NCBI GenBank assembly: GCA_946220775.1
Contig: CAMIFC010000006.1
Coordinates: 4,861 to 68,860 of the forward strand
Source: an uncultured Corynebacterium sp.
GTDB taxonomy: Bacteria > Actinomycetota > Actinomycetes > Mycobacteriales > Mycobacteriaceae
Direction: 5' to 3'
DNA length: 64,000 nucleotides
The notes under the pieces are model-generated. The model was given only the letters and a program-made list of their open reading frames with translations, made no database searches and was not told the origin of the DNA. A program made the translations under genes and the position numbers. This document shows, in pieces, positions 1-9,947 of this stretch; position 1 is the first letter of the stretch, and each line of letters begins with the position of its first letter.

Positions 1-213
1 GCAGCCGCGACGATCGTCATGGCGGCGTCGGTGCTGGGCCTGCCGGTGTCGTCGACGCACATTCTGATTGGCGCGGTGTTGGGCGTGGGCATTGTGAACC
101 GCGCGGCGAATTGGAAGTTGATGAAGCCGATTGCGTTGGCGTGGGTCATCACGATTCCAGCGGCCGCTGCGATTGGTGCGGTGGGCGTGCTCGCCCTCGA
201 AGCGGTCTTCTAA
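1..213 (+). CDS. pit: Inorganic phosphate transporter (PiT family), C-terminal fragment
   Basis: The reading frame is open from the first base of the window, so the gene starts upstream and only about 70 C-terminal residues are visible. The fragment carries the PiT-family signature GLPVSSTHILIGAVLGVGI followed by two hydrophobic segments, which matches the C-terminal half of low-affinity phosphate/cation symporters of the inner membrane. The segment ends with LALEAVF and a TAA stop, followed by a GC-rich hairpin. Family assignment is fairly firm; whether it is phosphate or sulfate specific cannot be judged from this piece. Confidence 0.8.
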   Translation, partial: AAATIVMAASVLGLPVSSTHILIGAVLGVGIVNRAANWKLMKPIALAWVITIPAAAAIGAVGVLALEAVF

Positions 214-232
214 CCGCCTTTCCATAAAGGAC

Positions 233-267
233 GCCAGCCCGGACCACACCAAGTGTGGCCCGGGCTG
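233..267. terminator. Bidirectional hairpin terminator after pit
   Basis: A long GC-rich inverted repeat has arms CAGCCCGG-A-CCACAC (235-249) and GTGTGG-C-CCGGGCTG (253-267) around a three-base loop. It lies between the convergent pit gene and the acyl-CoA ligase. No strong T-run follows. The 5' edge overlaps one copy of the dispersed GGACGCCA octamer (229-236). Confidence 0.65.
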
Positions 268-373
268 ATCTGGTTCATGTGGTTCCCCACTGAACCGGCC
301 GTGGCGGCGCACTACGTCACGCCAATGTCGCGCGGCGCACCATGCCACGCCAGCGCCAGCGCCGCCGTGGCGT

Positions 374-2118
374 CTACGGCTGTGGCAGGTGCCGGGGGAC
401 GACCTTGCCCACCGCGTTGCGGGGGAGTTCGTCCATGTAGACGAAGTGGTGTGGCACGTTGTGGCGGGCCAGCTGCTTCTTCACGGTCGCCTGGATGTCC
501 TTGTTGAGCGCCTCCTTGTCTGCGTCGGACAACTGCCCGGTCGGGACGATCCACGCGCAGAGTGCCTGTCCGAACGTGTCGTCCTCGACACCACGGACCG
601 CTGCCTCGCGAACCTCCGGCATCGAGTTGATGACGTTCTCGGTTTCCTGCGGGTAAACATTCTCGCCACCGGAGACGATCATGTCGTCGGAACGGCCCGC
701 GATGAAGAGGTAACCGTCCTTCCAATACCCCAGGTCACCGGTGGCGATCATGCCGTCGAAGGTTTCCTTGTCCGTGCCGGGGCGCGTGTAGCCGTCGAAC
801 ATCATCTGGTTCTTGACGAAGATCTTGCCGATCGCTTCTTCGGCGCATTCGCGGTTGTCCTCGTCAAGCACCTTGATTTCCGTGGCCAACGGCGGCTTGC
901 CCGCCGTGCGAGGGTACTTTTCTAGGTCTTCGGGCTGCGCGATCGTGGCCCAGCTGACTTCCGTGGAGCCGTACAGGTTGTACAGCACCGGGCCGAACTT
1001 CTCGAAGGTCTGCTTGATGACATTCGGTGGCAGCGCTTCACCCGACGTCGCGATGATCGTCGTGCCGGGGTTGAAATTGTCCGGCACCGCGTCCAGCATG
1101 CGGCGCAACTGGGTCGGCACGATCGCGATTGCATAAGGACGATTCGCCTCGATTAGCCGCACCGCCTCCACCGGAGAGAATCGCCGCTGCATAATCATCG
1201 TGCAGCGGAGCACCATCGCCAGCTGAATCTGCGCAAACCCCCACGTGTGGAACAGGGAGCGGCGACGAAGTATGGCCGATGGTGGCGCAGCGGAATGCGG
1301 CTCATAATTGAGGACGCCGGCAGGTAGCTCGGCGGTTCCGGTCGTTTCGCACCCTTCGGCGTGCCCGTCGTTCCGGACGTCAGGATGACCGTCCGACCCC
1401 GCCGCGGACGCGACGGGATCGTCAGGTTTTCCGGGGTCGTGCGCAAGACCTCGTTCAGTGATGGCCAGTCGGCGCTCCTGGTTGCGTAATCACCGGAGTC
1501 AATGGCGTCCTGAACATTGGACGGGGCGGGCAGCGCGGCCTCGGCTTCCCGGCTCAGGCCGGTGGTATCGCCGTTTTCCCAGGCGACGATGACGTGGCTC
1601 TGGTCGTAACCTTCCGGTAGCAGTGGCAGGAATTCCTCGTCGATAAACAGTAGGTCGATCTTGTGTTCCCGCAGGACCGCGCGGGTTTGCTCCGCGGAGG
1701 CGCCGGTGTTCAGCAGCGTGAGGTCCGTGCCAATGCGCCCGTGGGCACACAGCGCCATGAGGAATCCACGGTGGTTACGGCACAGAATCGCCATGTTGTC
1801 CCGCTCGCGAACACCGGTGCGGAAAAGGGCCTTGGAAAGCTTGCTCACCTGCTCGTGCAGCTCGCCGTAGGTCATGGAGCCGGCATCATCGATCACTGCG
1901 GTGTGGAAAGGATCTCGCGCGGCGCCGATGGACAGCAGGCTCGTGGGGAGGAAGTCCCATTGGTAGACAGACTTCACCGCCTTTCCCGCCGCGGTTGGGG
2001 ACATGGTCGATAGGACGCCAGCCCGCAACAGTGGTACCGCGCCCACGGCCAGAGTGCGCGCTGAGCTTGCCTTTTCCTTCAGCGTTGTGAAGAGGTTGGG
2101 GTTTGCAAGTTTCGGCAT
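374..2118 (-). pseudogene. Fatty-acyl-CoA ligase (AMP-binding), single-base frameshift
   Basis: This is a FadD-type acyl-CoA synthetase that would adenylate a fatty acid and load it onto CoA. The first part, with start ATG at 2118 behind GGAGGAATA, carries the P-loop TSGTTGTPKG, and the second carries YGSTE and GRSDDMIVSGGENVYP near the C-terminus. The two parts are in different frames. On the coding strand the first frame reads YFVAAP-CSTRG, whereas the family sequence LFHTWGFAQ appears in the other frame. One base is missing at the run at 1255-1257, around residue 288. Repaired, the protein would be about 580 residues, normal for the family. It may be a real pseudogene, a phase-variable run or a sequencing error. 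Confidence 0.8.
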
Positions 2119-2176
2119 TATTCCTCCGTGTTGTGAAGTGGGGAAGAGTGTAAGCGGTGTAGTGCAGGTCACATTA

Positions 2177-2221
2177 CCGATAGGAATAGACATTTGTGTG
2201 CCGATAGGAAAATAAACATTT
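2177..2221. promoter_or_regulatory. Tandem direct repeat upstream of the acyl-CoA ligase
   Basis: Two near-identical units beginning CCGATAGGAA and ending ACATTT start at 2177 and 2201, 24 bases apart. They lie 60-100 bases upstream of the ligase start on the minus strand. Unit size and position suit paired operator sites, for example for a TetR-type fatty-acid regulator, but the binding protein is not identifiable from sequence. Confidence 0.45.
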
Positions 2222-2272
2222 AAGGCGACTTTTATCTTGCGCTTCGGCTGTAAAAAGCATTGAAAACTGCTG

Positions 2273-2290
2273 TGTTCGCTAGGGGCGTAC
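2273..2290 (+). promoter_or_regulatory. Candidate ClgR box upstream of clpC
   Basis: TGTTCGCTAGGGGCGTAC fits the actinobacterial ClgR consensus as I recall it (CGCY-N-A-N-RGCG core with A/T flanks), with one departure in the centre. ClgR activates clpC and clpP1P2 in C. glutamicum, and this site lies about 175 bases before the clpC start. The 2119-2465 gap otherwise holds the repeat at 2177-2221 and one TGGCGTCC octamer (2353-2360). Confidence 0.5.
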
Positions 2291-2465
2291 AAGCCAGGTT
2301 TTTACCACTGGATATCGGCGACGACCTGCGGTGATGGTGGTGGTTGAGGGGGTGGCGTCCTAAGGAATGAACGTGGAAGCGCCGACGTTGCACTAAACGC
2401 GATGTCAGAAGACCACCCCACGCGTTATGGTGGGGCAACAAACCGAGAGAGCGAGAGGGAACACA

Positions 2466-5144
2466 ATGTTCGAAAGGTTTACAGACCGGGCACGACGAGT
2501 AGTGGTACTGGCGCAGGAAGAAGCCCGGGCGCTGCACCACAATTACATCGGAACCGAGCACATCCTGCTCGGCCTGATCCAAGAGGGGGAGGGCGTTGCA
2601 GCCAAGGCGCTGGAATCCCTGGGGATCTCGCTAGACGCGGTGCGCACCGAGGTGAAGGACATTATCGGCTCTGGCGGCAACCCGCCGAGCGGTTACATTC
2701 CATTTACCCCACGCGCCAAGAAGGTACTGGAGCTCGCACTGCGCGAGGCACTGCAGCTGGGCCACAAGTACATCGGCACCGAGCACATCCTGCTCGGCTT
2801 GATCCGCGAAGGTGAAGGCGTTGCCGCGCAGGTGCTGGTCAAGCTCGGTGCTGACCTGTCGCGTGTGCGCCAGCAGGTTATTTCCCTCCTGTCCGGTTAC
2901 GAGGGCGGCGAGCACGAGCAGGCAAATGACGAGCCTGCCACCGCCGGCGTCGGTTCCGCCAAGGACGGTCAGGGCTCCAAGATGGGGCAGAAGTCCAACT
3001 CTCTGGTGCTGGATCAGTTCGGCCGGAACCTCACGCAGGCTGCGAAGGACGGCAAGCTCGACCCAGTCGTGGGACGCGCTACCGAAATCGAGCGCATCAT
3101 GCAGGTGCTGTCCCGCCGCACCAAGAACAACCCAGTTCTGATTGGTGAGCCAGGCGTTGGTAAGACCGCCGTCGTGGAAGGCCTGGCCCTGGATATCGTC
3201 AACGGCAAGGTGCCAGAGACCCTGCGCGATAAGCAGGTGTACTCCCTGGACCTCGGCTCGCTGGTGGCTGGTTCCCGTTATCGCGGTGACTTCGAGGAGC
3301 GCCTGAAGAAGGTGCTCAAGGAGATCAACCAGCGCGGAGATATCATCCTCTTCATCGACGAGATTCACACCTTGGTTGGCGCGGGTGCCGCCGAGGGGGC
3401 CATCGACGCGGCCTCCATCCTGAAGCCAAAGCTGGCCCGCGGCGAACTGCAGACCATCGGTGCCACGACGCTGGACGAGTACCGCAAGCACATTGAAAAG
3501 GACGCCGCGCTGGAGCGCCGCTTCCAGCCAGTCCAGGTGCCGGAGCCATCTGTTGAGGACACGATCGAGATCCTCAAGGGACTGCGTGACCGCTACGAGG
3601 CACACCACCGCGTGTCCATCACCGATGGCGCGCTGGCAGCTGCTGCCCAGCTGGCTGACCGCTACATTAACGACCGCTTCCTGCCGGATAAGGCCGTTGA
3701 CCTGATCGATGAGGCCGGTGCACGCATGCGCATCAAGCGCCTCACGGCGCCGAAGTCCATCCAGGAAGTTGACGACAAGATCGCCGATGTTCGTCGTGCC
3801 AAGGAAGCCGCCATCGATGGCCAGGACTTCGAAAAGGCCGCAGCCCTGCGCGACGACGAACGCCAGCTCACCGAAGAGCGCGCTGAAAAGGAAAAGGCCT
3901 GGCGTGCAGGCGAGCTCGACGAGGTCGCCGAGGTGGGCGAGGATCAGATCGCAGAGGTCCTGGGCAACTGGACCGGCATCCCAGTGTTCAAGCTGACGGA
4001 GGAAGAATCCACCCGTCTGCTGGACATGGAGAAGGAGCTGCACAAGCGCATCATCGGCCAGGAGGACGCTGTCAAGGCAGTATCCCGCACCATCCGCCGT
4101 ACCCGCGCTGGTCTGAAGGACCCGAAGCGACCAAACGGCTCGTTTATCTTCGCCGGCCCGTCCGGTGTGGGTAAGACGGAGCTGTCCAAGGCACTCGCAG
4201 AGTTCCTGTTCGGCGACGATGATGCCCTGATCCAGATCGACATGGGCGAGTTCCACGACAAGTTCACTGCATCCCGCCTATTCGGTGCCCCTCCGGGATA
4301 CGTTGGCTACGACGAGGGTGGCCAGCTGACCGAGAAGGTTCGCCGCAAGCCGTTCTCCGTCGTGCTCTTCGACGAGATTGAGAAGGCAGACAAGGACATT
4401 TACAACACCTTGCTGCAGGTCCTGGAAGAAGGCCGTCTGACCGACGGCCAGGGTCGCAACGTGGACTTCAAGAACACGGTGCTGATCTTCACCTCGAACC
4501 TGGGCACCAGGGATATCTCCAAGGCTGTGGGCATGGGCTTCTCCAGCTCCGGTGAAGACGATGAGGCAACACAGTACGAGCGCATGAAGAACAAGGTCGA
4601 CGATGAGCTGAAGAAGCACTTCCGACCAGAGTTCCTGAACCGTATTGATGACATCGTCGTGTTCCACCAGCTGACTCGCGAGCAGATCGTCCAGATGGTC
4701 GACCTGTTGCTGGGCCGCGTGCGCACCGCACTGGAGCACAAGGACATGGGCCTGGAGATCACCGAGAAGGCGAAGTCGCTGCTGGCCAAGCGCGGTTTCG
4801 ACCCAGTACTGGGTGCTCGCCCGCTGCGTCGTACGATTCAGCGCGAGATCGAGGACCCACTGTCCGAGAAGCTGCTGTTCGGTGAGATGGGCGCCGGTGA
4901 GATCGTGACCGTCGACGTCGATGCCTGGGACGGCGAATCCAAGAGCGACAAGGTCAAGTTCGTTTTCGGCAGCAAGCCGAAGCCACTGCCAGAAGCTGAG
5001 GACGACACCCCAGCCGACGAGGCCCAGCACGCCGTCGTTGACGCCGCCGATGGGCACGTGCCAGAGGACGAGTCGGACGACAACGGGCCGAACGCCACCT
5101 CCGGCAAGGAGGACGCTAGCGCGTCCGCCCAGCAGGAGAACTAG
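2466..5144 (+). CDS. clpC: ATP-dependent Clp protease ATP-binding subunit ClpC
   Basis: ClpC is the AAA+ unfoldase that feeds substrates to ClpP1P2 in the cytoplasm. The 892-residue protein has the duplicated Clp N-domain (repeated IGTEHILLGLI at about 35 and 110), a D1 module with Walker A GEPGVGKT near 210, a UVR-type middle segment (FEKAAALRDDERQL), and a D2 module with GPSGVGKTELSKAL near 560. The C-terminal tail of about 60 residues is acidic and low-complexity. The start MFERFTDRAR was chosen because it is the invariant ClpC N-terminus and is preceded by GAGAGGGA; the frame is open further upstream. Its stop codon overlaps that of the convergent lipase within a shared CTAG. Confidence 0.97.
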   Translation: MFERFTDRARRVVVLAQEEARALHHNYIGTEHILLGLIQEGEGVAAKALESLGISLDAVRTEVKDIIGSGGNPPSGYIPFTPRAKKVLELALREALQLGHKYIGTEHILLGLIREGEGVAAQVLVKLGADLSRVRQQVISLLSGYEGGEHEQANDEPATAGVGSAKDGQGSKMGQKSNSLVLDQFGRNLTQAAKDGKLDPVVGRATEIERIMQVLSRRTKNNPVLIGEPGVGKTAVVEGLALDIVNGKVPETLRDKQVYSLDLGSLVAGSRYRGDFEERLKKVLKEINQRGDIILFIDEIHTLVGAGAAEGAIDAASILKPKLARGELQTIGATTLDEYRKHIEKDAALERRFQPVQVPEPSVEDTIEILKGLRDRYEAHHRVSITDGALAAAAQLADRYINDRFLPDKAVDLIDEAGARMRIKRLTAPKSIQEVDDKIADVRRAKEAAIDGQDFEKAAALRDDERQLTEERAEKEKAWRAGELDEVAEVGEDQIAEVLGNWTGIPVFKLTEEESTRLLDMEKELHKRIIGQEDAVKAVSRTIRRTRAGLKDPKRPNGSFIFAGPSGVGKTELSKALAEFLFGDDDALIQIDMGEFHDKFTASRLFGAPPGYVGYDEGGQLTEKVRRKPFSVVLFDEIEKADKDIYNTLLQVLEEGRLTDGQGRNVDFKNTVLIFTSNLGTRDISKAVGMGFSSSGEDDEATQYERMKNKVDDELKKHFRPEFLNRIDDIVVFHQLTREQIVQMVDLLLGRVRTALEHKDMGLEITEKAKSLLAKRGFDPVLGARPLRRTIQREIEDPLSEKLLFGEMGAGEIVTVDVDAWDGESKSDKVKFVFGSKPKPLPEAEDDTPADEAQHAVVDAADGHVPEDESDDNGPNATSGKEDASASAQQEN

Positions 5145-6581
5145 GAGCTGAGCTCCACGCCGCTGAGCGGCACACCACCTTCCGGTGTCGGACCATCCGG
5201 CGCCGGAATTTCATTTGGTGCGGACACCGGGTAGTCCTGCCCGTTTATGATCTTCTCCAGCCACTCAATTGCAGGTGACATGTGAGTCGGCATCGGCAAC
5301 GCATGATCCACCAGCGGTGCCACCTTAGGGATCGGGTGCTCCTGGTAATACACCTCAGCGCCGCCATCCGCCCAGGCCTTCGCTAGCGCGCGGGCCTGAC
5401 TCGCGGGAATCGTGTCATCATTCGTGCCCTGGCCGACGTACACCGGCACCTTCGGCGGACGCTTGCCAATCAGCTGCTCACTCACCGCGGACTTGAACGG
5501 CTCCTGCTTCAAGAACTCCGTCAGCGAGGAACCATCCTTCGTCAAGGTGCGCGAATCAACATACGCGTGGCGCAGCAGGGACTCCGGAATGCACTCGGAC
5601 TTCGTCTGCTCCAGCAGGCGCTTACCCTCGTCATTCATCTTGTCCTCGATGGCGGGCTCCAGCTCCGGGTTCGAGTACAACATGCCGTTGATCGTGTAGC
5701 CCAACGCCGCCGCGAGCACGCCATTATCGATGGCGGAGGCCACCACACTCAGGTCCGCCGGAACACCACCGGCGTAGCCGGCGACCACATTCAGGTCAGG
5801 CGCGTAAGTGTGGGCGAGCTCCAAGGCTGCAGCGCTGGAACCGCCACCCTGGGAATAACCCCATGTCGCAACAGGGGTGGAATCGTCCACCCCGCGAAGG
5901 CCAAACTCCTTGACCGCACGGCCCATGTCTAGAGTGGCACGGGCTTGGTACTCGCGGTTCATGTACGTGTGCTGCGGTTTCGTCCCCAAACCGTGCAGGT
6001 CAGTCAGCGCGACATCCCAACCGCGCAACAAGGCCTGAGCTACTGCAATCGATTCATATTCCATACCCAGCGGCTGCAGCTTGCCTGGAGCACACGAGTT
6101 CGAGGAACCCTGGGTGCCTGGCGCGACGATCATCAATGGGCGTGGCCCCCTTGCCCTTCCACGGCTTGCTGGATTGCATGATCGTGCCGGTGATTGGAAC
6201 GGTGCGACCCTTGGCGTCCGTAGAAACGTACGCGACGCGGGTCGACTTGCTGAACGTCCAGTCGACGAATGGGAGGCCGAGTGCGAACGTGGTGGGTTCG
6301 GACTTGATGATATCCCCGGGCGTGCCGTCGATGAACTCCGGTAGGGAGGAGTAGAAACCGGTGAAGTCCGAGTCCGGGGTGCTGCTGCCCAGAATTTCGC
6401 CGCTACCGGTGGCGGCAGCGTCCTTGAGGGCGCTTTCGGCGGATTCGTAGAGCCCATCTTCGGAGCTGCCAGACTGTGCAGTAGCAATGGTGCTGCCGGA
6501 TGTAGCCAGGGCGAACGCCAGTACAGCGCTGCCGGCTCGGAGCCAGTATTTGCGAGAGGATTTTTTCGGAGGATGGTTCAT
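5141..6581 (-). pseudogene. Secreted lipase (LIP family), single-base frameshift
   Basis: An N-terminal signal peptide (basic start, then AGSAVLAFALATSG) is followed by a secretory-lipase domain of about 450 residues. The nucleophile motif GYSQGGG, the acid region GTNDDTIP and the histidine region DHALPMP are all visible, consistent with an exported triacylglycerol lipase of the type common in lipid-using corynebacteria. The N-terminal third and the rest are in different frames. At the CCCCC run at 6146-6150 one extra base changes KGKGPRPLMIVAPG into KGKGATPIDDRRAR. Apart from that break the gene looks intact, so sequencing error, phase variation and recent decay are all possible. Confidence 0.8.
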
Positions 6582-6627
6582 GGAAAAGACCTTAGACCAT
6601 CCTGATTGCCCCTACTGACAAAACTAA

Positions 6628-8049
6628 TTATGCGTTCGAAAGGACCATGCCTTCGTCGATTTCGCCGTCAACGAGCGCGTTGCCATCCGACTTCTTGCGG
6701 GCGAAATCGATCGCCAGCGTCACAACAATGCCGATGGCGGCCGGGATGACCCAACCCAGGCCTTGGTCGAACAGCGGGATGAAGCTCAGCGCCTCATTGA
6801 CGCCGTCCATCTTGGCGCCCAGCAGCTGAGTGAGCAGGTCGATGGTGGAGAACACGAGGGCCACGCCCACGGCCACCCGGTAGGTGATCGGGATGTCGAG
6901 CTTGCCGACGAGCATGTGGATGAACGTCACCGCGATCAGCGCGATCGCCGGTGGGTAAATCAGGCCGATGACCGGGCCGGAGAAGCTCAGGATTTTTTCC
7001 AGACCCAGGTTCGCGACCGTGAAGCCCACCAGGGTGAACACCACGGACCACCAGCGGTAGCTGATCGCCGGGACCAGTTCGTGGAAGAAGGATGCCGACG
7101 CGGCGATCAGGCCAATAGCGGTCGTCAGACAGGCGAGCAGCACCACACCGGAGAACACGGTATTACCCAGCGAGCCCAGCGTCAGCTCGGAGGCGCGGGA
7201 CAGTAGTGCGGCACCATCGGCGTAGCTCGCCTTGTCTGGCATCTTCGTGCCCATGATTCCCAGCGCGAGGTACACCACCAGCAAGAATCCACCCGCCAGC
7301 ACCGCGGACGCGGAGGAGTACTTCACGACCTTCTTGTGGTCCTTAACTCCGTGGGCAGAAAAACTGGTCACCACGATGATCGCGAAGGCCATCGCAGCGA
7401 TCGAGTCCATCGTGAAGTAGCCCTGCAGAATGCCGCCGGTCAGTGGGGAATCGGCGTAATCAGCGGTTGCTTCGATGGGACCCGAATTCAGTTTAATGAT
7501 GGCCACGATCGCGAGGATGGCGATCAAGATCAGCAGGATTGGCGTCAAAAATTTCCCCAAGGTGTCCGCGACCTTGCCGGGGAAAAGCACGATGGCAAAC
7601 GCGACGGCGAAGAAGATAGCGGTCGAAAGTAGACGCCAGCCGTTGCCGCTGAGGCCGAAGGTTGACTCGATTCCCAGCTCGTAACCGATCGCCGCGGCGC
7701 GGGGCATGGCGTACAGCGAGCCGATGGAAAGGTACGCGACAATCGAGAAAACCAGGCCGAACAGCCAGCCGGCCCGCGAGGCCAACTCACGTACGCCGGA
7801 ACCGGAAACCGCCACCGCGATGATGGTCACGGTCGGCAGGGCAACTCCGGTTAAGATGAAGCCGATGATCGCTGGGGCGAAGTTCTCGCCAGACTCCACG
7901 CCAAGCATGGGCGGGAAGATTAGGTTGCCGGCTCCGAAGAACATCGAAAACAGCATGAGGCCCACGGCGACAATAGTCACACCGATTTTCGGGGTGCTCG
8001 TGCCGGTGGGGCTGGACGTGTGCGCGGCGCTAGGTGCTCCGGAACTCAT
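6628..8049 (-). CDS. brnQ: Branched-chain amino acid:cation symporter (LIVCS family)
   Basis: This 473-residue protein has about 12 hydrophobic segments and the family-typical N-terminal stretch SMFFGAGNLIFPPMLG at about residue 40. BrnQ carriers take up isoleucine, leucine and valine with sodium or protons across the cytoplasmic membrane; BrnQ is the known corynebacterial example. The start at 8049 has an AAAGG ribosome-binding sequence just upstream. It is followed downstream by the broken lipase and preceded by mutY on the same strand, with about 95 bases between, so it may be transcribed alone. Length and sequence appear complete. Confidence 0.9.
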   Translation of the reverse strand: MSSGAPSAAHTSSPTGTSTPKIGVTIVAVGLMLFSMFFGAGNLIFPPMLGVESGENFAPAIIGFILTGVALPTVTIIAVAVSGSGVRELASRAGWLFGLVFSIVAYLSIGSLYAMPRAAAIGYELGIESTFGLSGNGWRLLSTAIFFAVAFAIVLFPGKVADTLGKFLTPILLILIAILAIVAIIKLNSGPIEATADYADSPLTGGILQGYFTMDSIAAMAFAIIVVTSFSAHGVKDHKKVVKYSSASAVLAGGFLLVVYLALGIMGTKMPDKASYADGAALLSRASELTLGSLGNTVFSGVVLLACLTTAIGLIAASASFFHELVPAISYRWWSVVFTLVGFTVANLGLEKILSFSGPVIGLIYPPAIALIAVTFIHMLVGKLDIPITYRVAVGVALVFSTIDLLTQLLGAKMDGVNEALSFIPLFDQGLGWVIPAAIGIVVTLAIDFARKKSDGNALVDGEIDEGMVLSNA

Positions 8050-8143
8050 CAGGGGGCCTTTCTAGTGTGGCAAAATCCACTGGTGGGGGATTCGTTGTGT
8101 GCAGCAGACTTGGGAGGCCGGCGACAGTGCCGGGAAGAATCGC

Positions 8144-9094
8144 TTATTGTGGTAGCGAATAACCTTCCGCATTACGGTCGATCAAGCCATCCGTCACGAG
8201 CGAATTGAGCGCCCGTTCGAGCTGTACTTGGTCTGGCCATAATTGGTCGATTGTATCCTGCGTCACGTTCTCATTTGTTGAGATTCGCAATTCTGCCAGG
8301 ATAAGGCCTCTGACCTGCCGATCTGTTCCTTCGAACTTTTGCACACGTTGAGCGGCCGACTGCTTTTCCTCCTCGGAGGGTTGCGGTTTGCCGGCGGCAA
8401 CCCACGCGCATTCGTCCTCAATAGGGCAATTATTGCACTTCGGAGCCCTTGCCTGGCAAATAAGGCTGCCCAATTCCATTAGTGACGCCGTCATCAACAG
8501 CGCGTCATCCCGCCTATTGGGATCGTGGTGTGAATTGGTGTATCCCCGGCGTTCGAGAGTCGGATCCGGATCAGCCCACGGCATCATGTCCGCCACATCC
8601 GCCAAATCTCGCGCTCGCGCCGGGCCTTGCAATAGATTGCCCTGCGCCGCCCGATGGCACACCCGCCGCACGTTCGTATCCACCACGGGTACTGCCTGCT
8701 CAAACGCGTACGCCGCCACCGCGCGTGCGGTATACGCCCCAATGCCGGGTAAGGCTTCCAGGTCTGCAACATTTTTCGGTAGGACGCCACCGTGCCGAAC
8801 CACGCACTCCTGCGCACATTCCTGTAGTCGCAATGCCCTGCGCGGATAACCTAAATTCCCCCACACTCGGAGCACATCCGCCTTCGGCGCTTCTGCGAGG
8901 CTAGCTGGGTCGGGCCAACGGCCCAGCCATTCCCGCCAGCGCGGAGCGACCCTAGCGACTGGGGTTTGCTGAGACATCACTTCGCTGACGAGGATCGCCC
9001 ACGGCGTCGTTCCGGGGTGGCGCCACGGTAAGTCGCGTGCATTTCGAGCGAACCAATGATTCAGTTTGTCCACCAGTGCCAGGTTCGGCTGCAT
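8144..9094 (-). CDS. mutY: A/G-specific adenine glycosylase MutY
   Basis: MutY removes adenine mispaired with 8-oxoguanine. The 316-residue protein contains the catalytic glutamate region SEVMSQQTPVARV near residue 40, the helix-hairpin-helix LPGIGAYTARAVAAYAF near 115 with the catalytic aspartate in VVDTNVRR, and an iron-sulfur cluster motif C-x6-C-x2-C-x5-C (CQARAPKCNNCPIEDEC) near 215. The C-terminal 70 residues resemble a small winged-helix module rather than the NUDIX-like domain of enterobacterial MutY. It is divergent from the carbonic anhydrase gene, the same arrangement as in M. tuberculosis. Confidence 0.95.
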   Translation of the reverse strand: MQPNLALVDKLNHWFARNARDLPWRHPGTTPWAILVSEVMSQQTPVARVAPRWREWLGRWPDPASLAEAPKADVLRVWGNLGYPRRALRLQECAQECVVRHGGVLPKNVADLEALPGIGAYTARAVAAYAFEQAVPVVDTNVRRVCHRAAQGNLLQGPARARDLADVADMMPWADPDPTLERRGYTNSHHDPNRRDDALLMTASLMELGSLICQARAPKCNNCPIEDECAWVAAGKPQPSEEEKQSAAQRVQKFEGTDRQVRGLILAELRISTNENVTQDTIDQLWPDQVQLERALNSLVTDGLIDRNAEGYSLPQ

Positions 9095-9191
9095 GGCGAC
9101 CCATCACCTCGTTTGTTGTGTCAGGCCGTGGCGGAATGCGGCGGCCAGCTGTGTTGGAGTTGAAAACCTTATAGGGGCATGATGGTAAACC

Positions 9192-9866
9192 ATGAGCACT
9201 ACTCACGGCGACGCGGCTGCGTCCCCTCTCGATGAACAACTCACTCCACAGCAAGCCTGGGAAGCCCTGCGTGATGGCAACCAGCGCTTCATGGCCCACC
9301 GGGTGGACCACCCGCACCAGGACGCCGACCGCCGAAGCCGCCTCACCGACGGGCAACGCCCACATGCCGTCGTACTGGCTTGTTCGGACTCACGCGTCCC
9401 GGTTGAGATCGTGTTTGACCAGGGCTTGGGAGATGTTTTCGTCATCAGAACTGCGGGTGAGATTACGGACTTGTCGGTGTTGGCGTCCTTAGAATTCGCA
9501 GTGGATGGGCTGGGAGTGCCGTTGGTTGTAGTGCTTGGGCACGAATCCTGCGGTGCGGTTGCGGCGGCGCAAAAAGCACTGAATACCGGCGAGCTGCCCA
9601 ACGGTTTCCAGCGCGTGCTGGTGGAGAAGGTGACGCCGTCGTTGCTGGCCGCGAAGCGTAACGGGCTGACTGACACGAGTGATTTCGAAAAGCAGCACGT
9701 CACGGAGATCACCCACCACATCATGGACCGCTCTCCGGAGATTCAGCAGCAAGTCCAGGAGGGACGCTGCGCGGTCGTGGGTATGCGATACCGGTTGAGC
9801 GACGGGTGGACGGAGCCGTTGATTTCTTTCGGAGTGGACGCCATCAGCGAAGAGTCCGGCGATTAG
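9192..9866 (+). CDS. Beta-class carbonic anhydrase
   Basis: This 224-residue protein interconverts CO2 and bicarbonate. The zinc ligands and dyad of beta-class enzymes are visible: ACSDSRVP near residue 63 gives the first cysteine and the Asp-Arg pair, and GHESCGAV near 118 gives the histidine and second cysteine. The ATG at 9192 is the only reasonable start. It lies divergent from mutY and in line with the membrane protein gene that follows 80 bases later, matching the mycobacterial order. The likely role is bicarbonate supply for carboxylases. Confidence 0.95.
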   Translation: MSTTHGDAAASPLDEQLTPQQAWEALRDGNQRFMAHRVDHPHQDADRRSRLTDGQRPHAVVLACSDSRVPVEIVFDQGLGDVFVIRTAGEITDLSVLASLEFAVDGLGVPLVVVLGHESCGAVAAAQKALNTGELPNGFQRVLVEKVTPSLLAAKRNGLTDTSDFEKQHVTEITHHIMDRSPEIQQQVQEGRCAVVGMRYRLSDGWTEPLISFGVDAISEESGD

Positions 9867-9947
9867 ACTATTCCTAACTGGCGCATCGGGGTGGGGGATG
9901 CGTGTCCCTCGACGCATTCATCGAGGTGAGCACATAAACTTGAGGGC

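Noticed and set aside
2631..4256. 541-codon open frame antisense to clpC
   Set aside because: It is the codon-bias shadow of clpC on the opposite strand, with no RBS and no recognisable domain; clpC itself is unambiguous.
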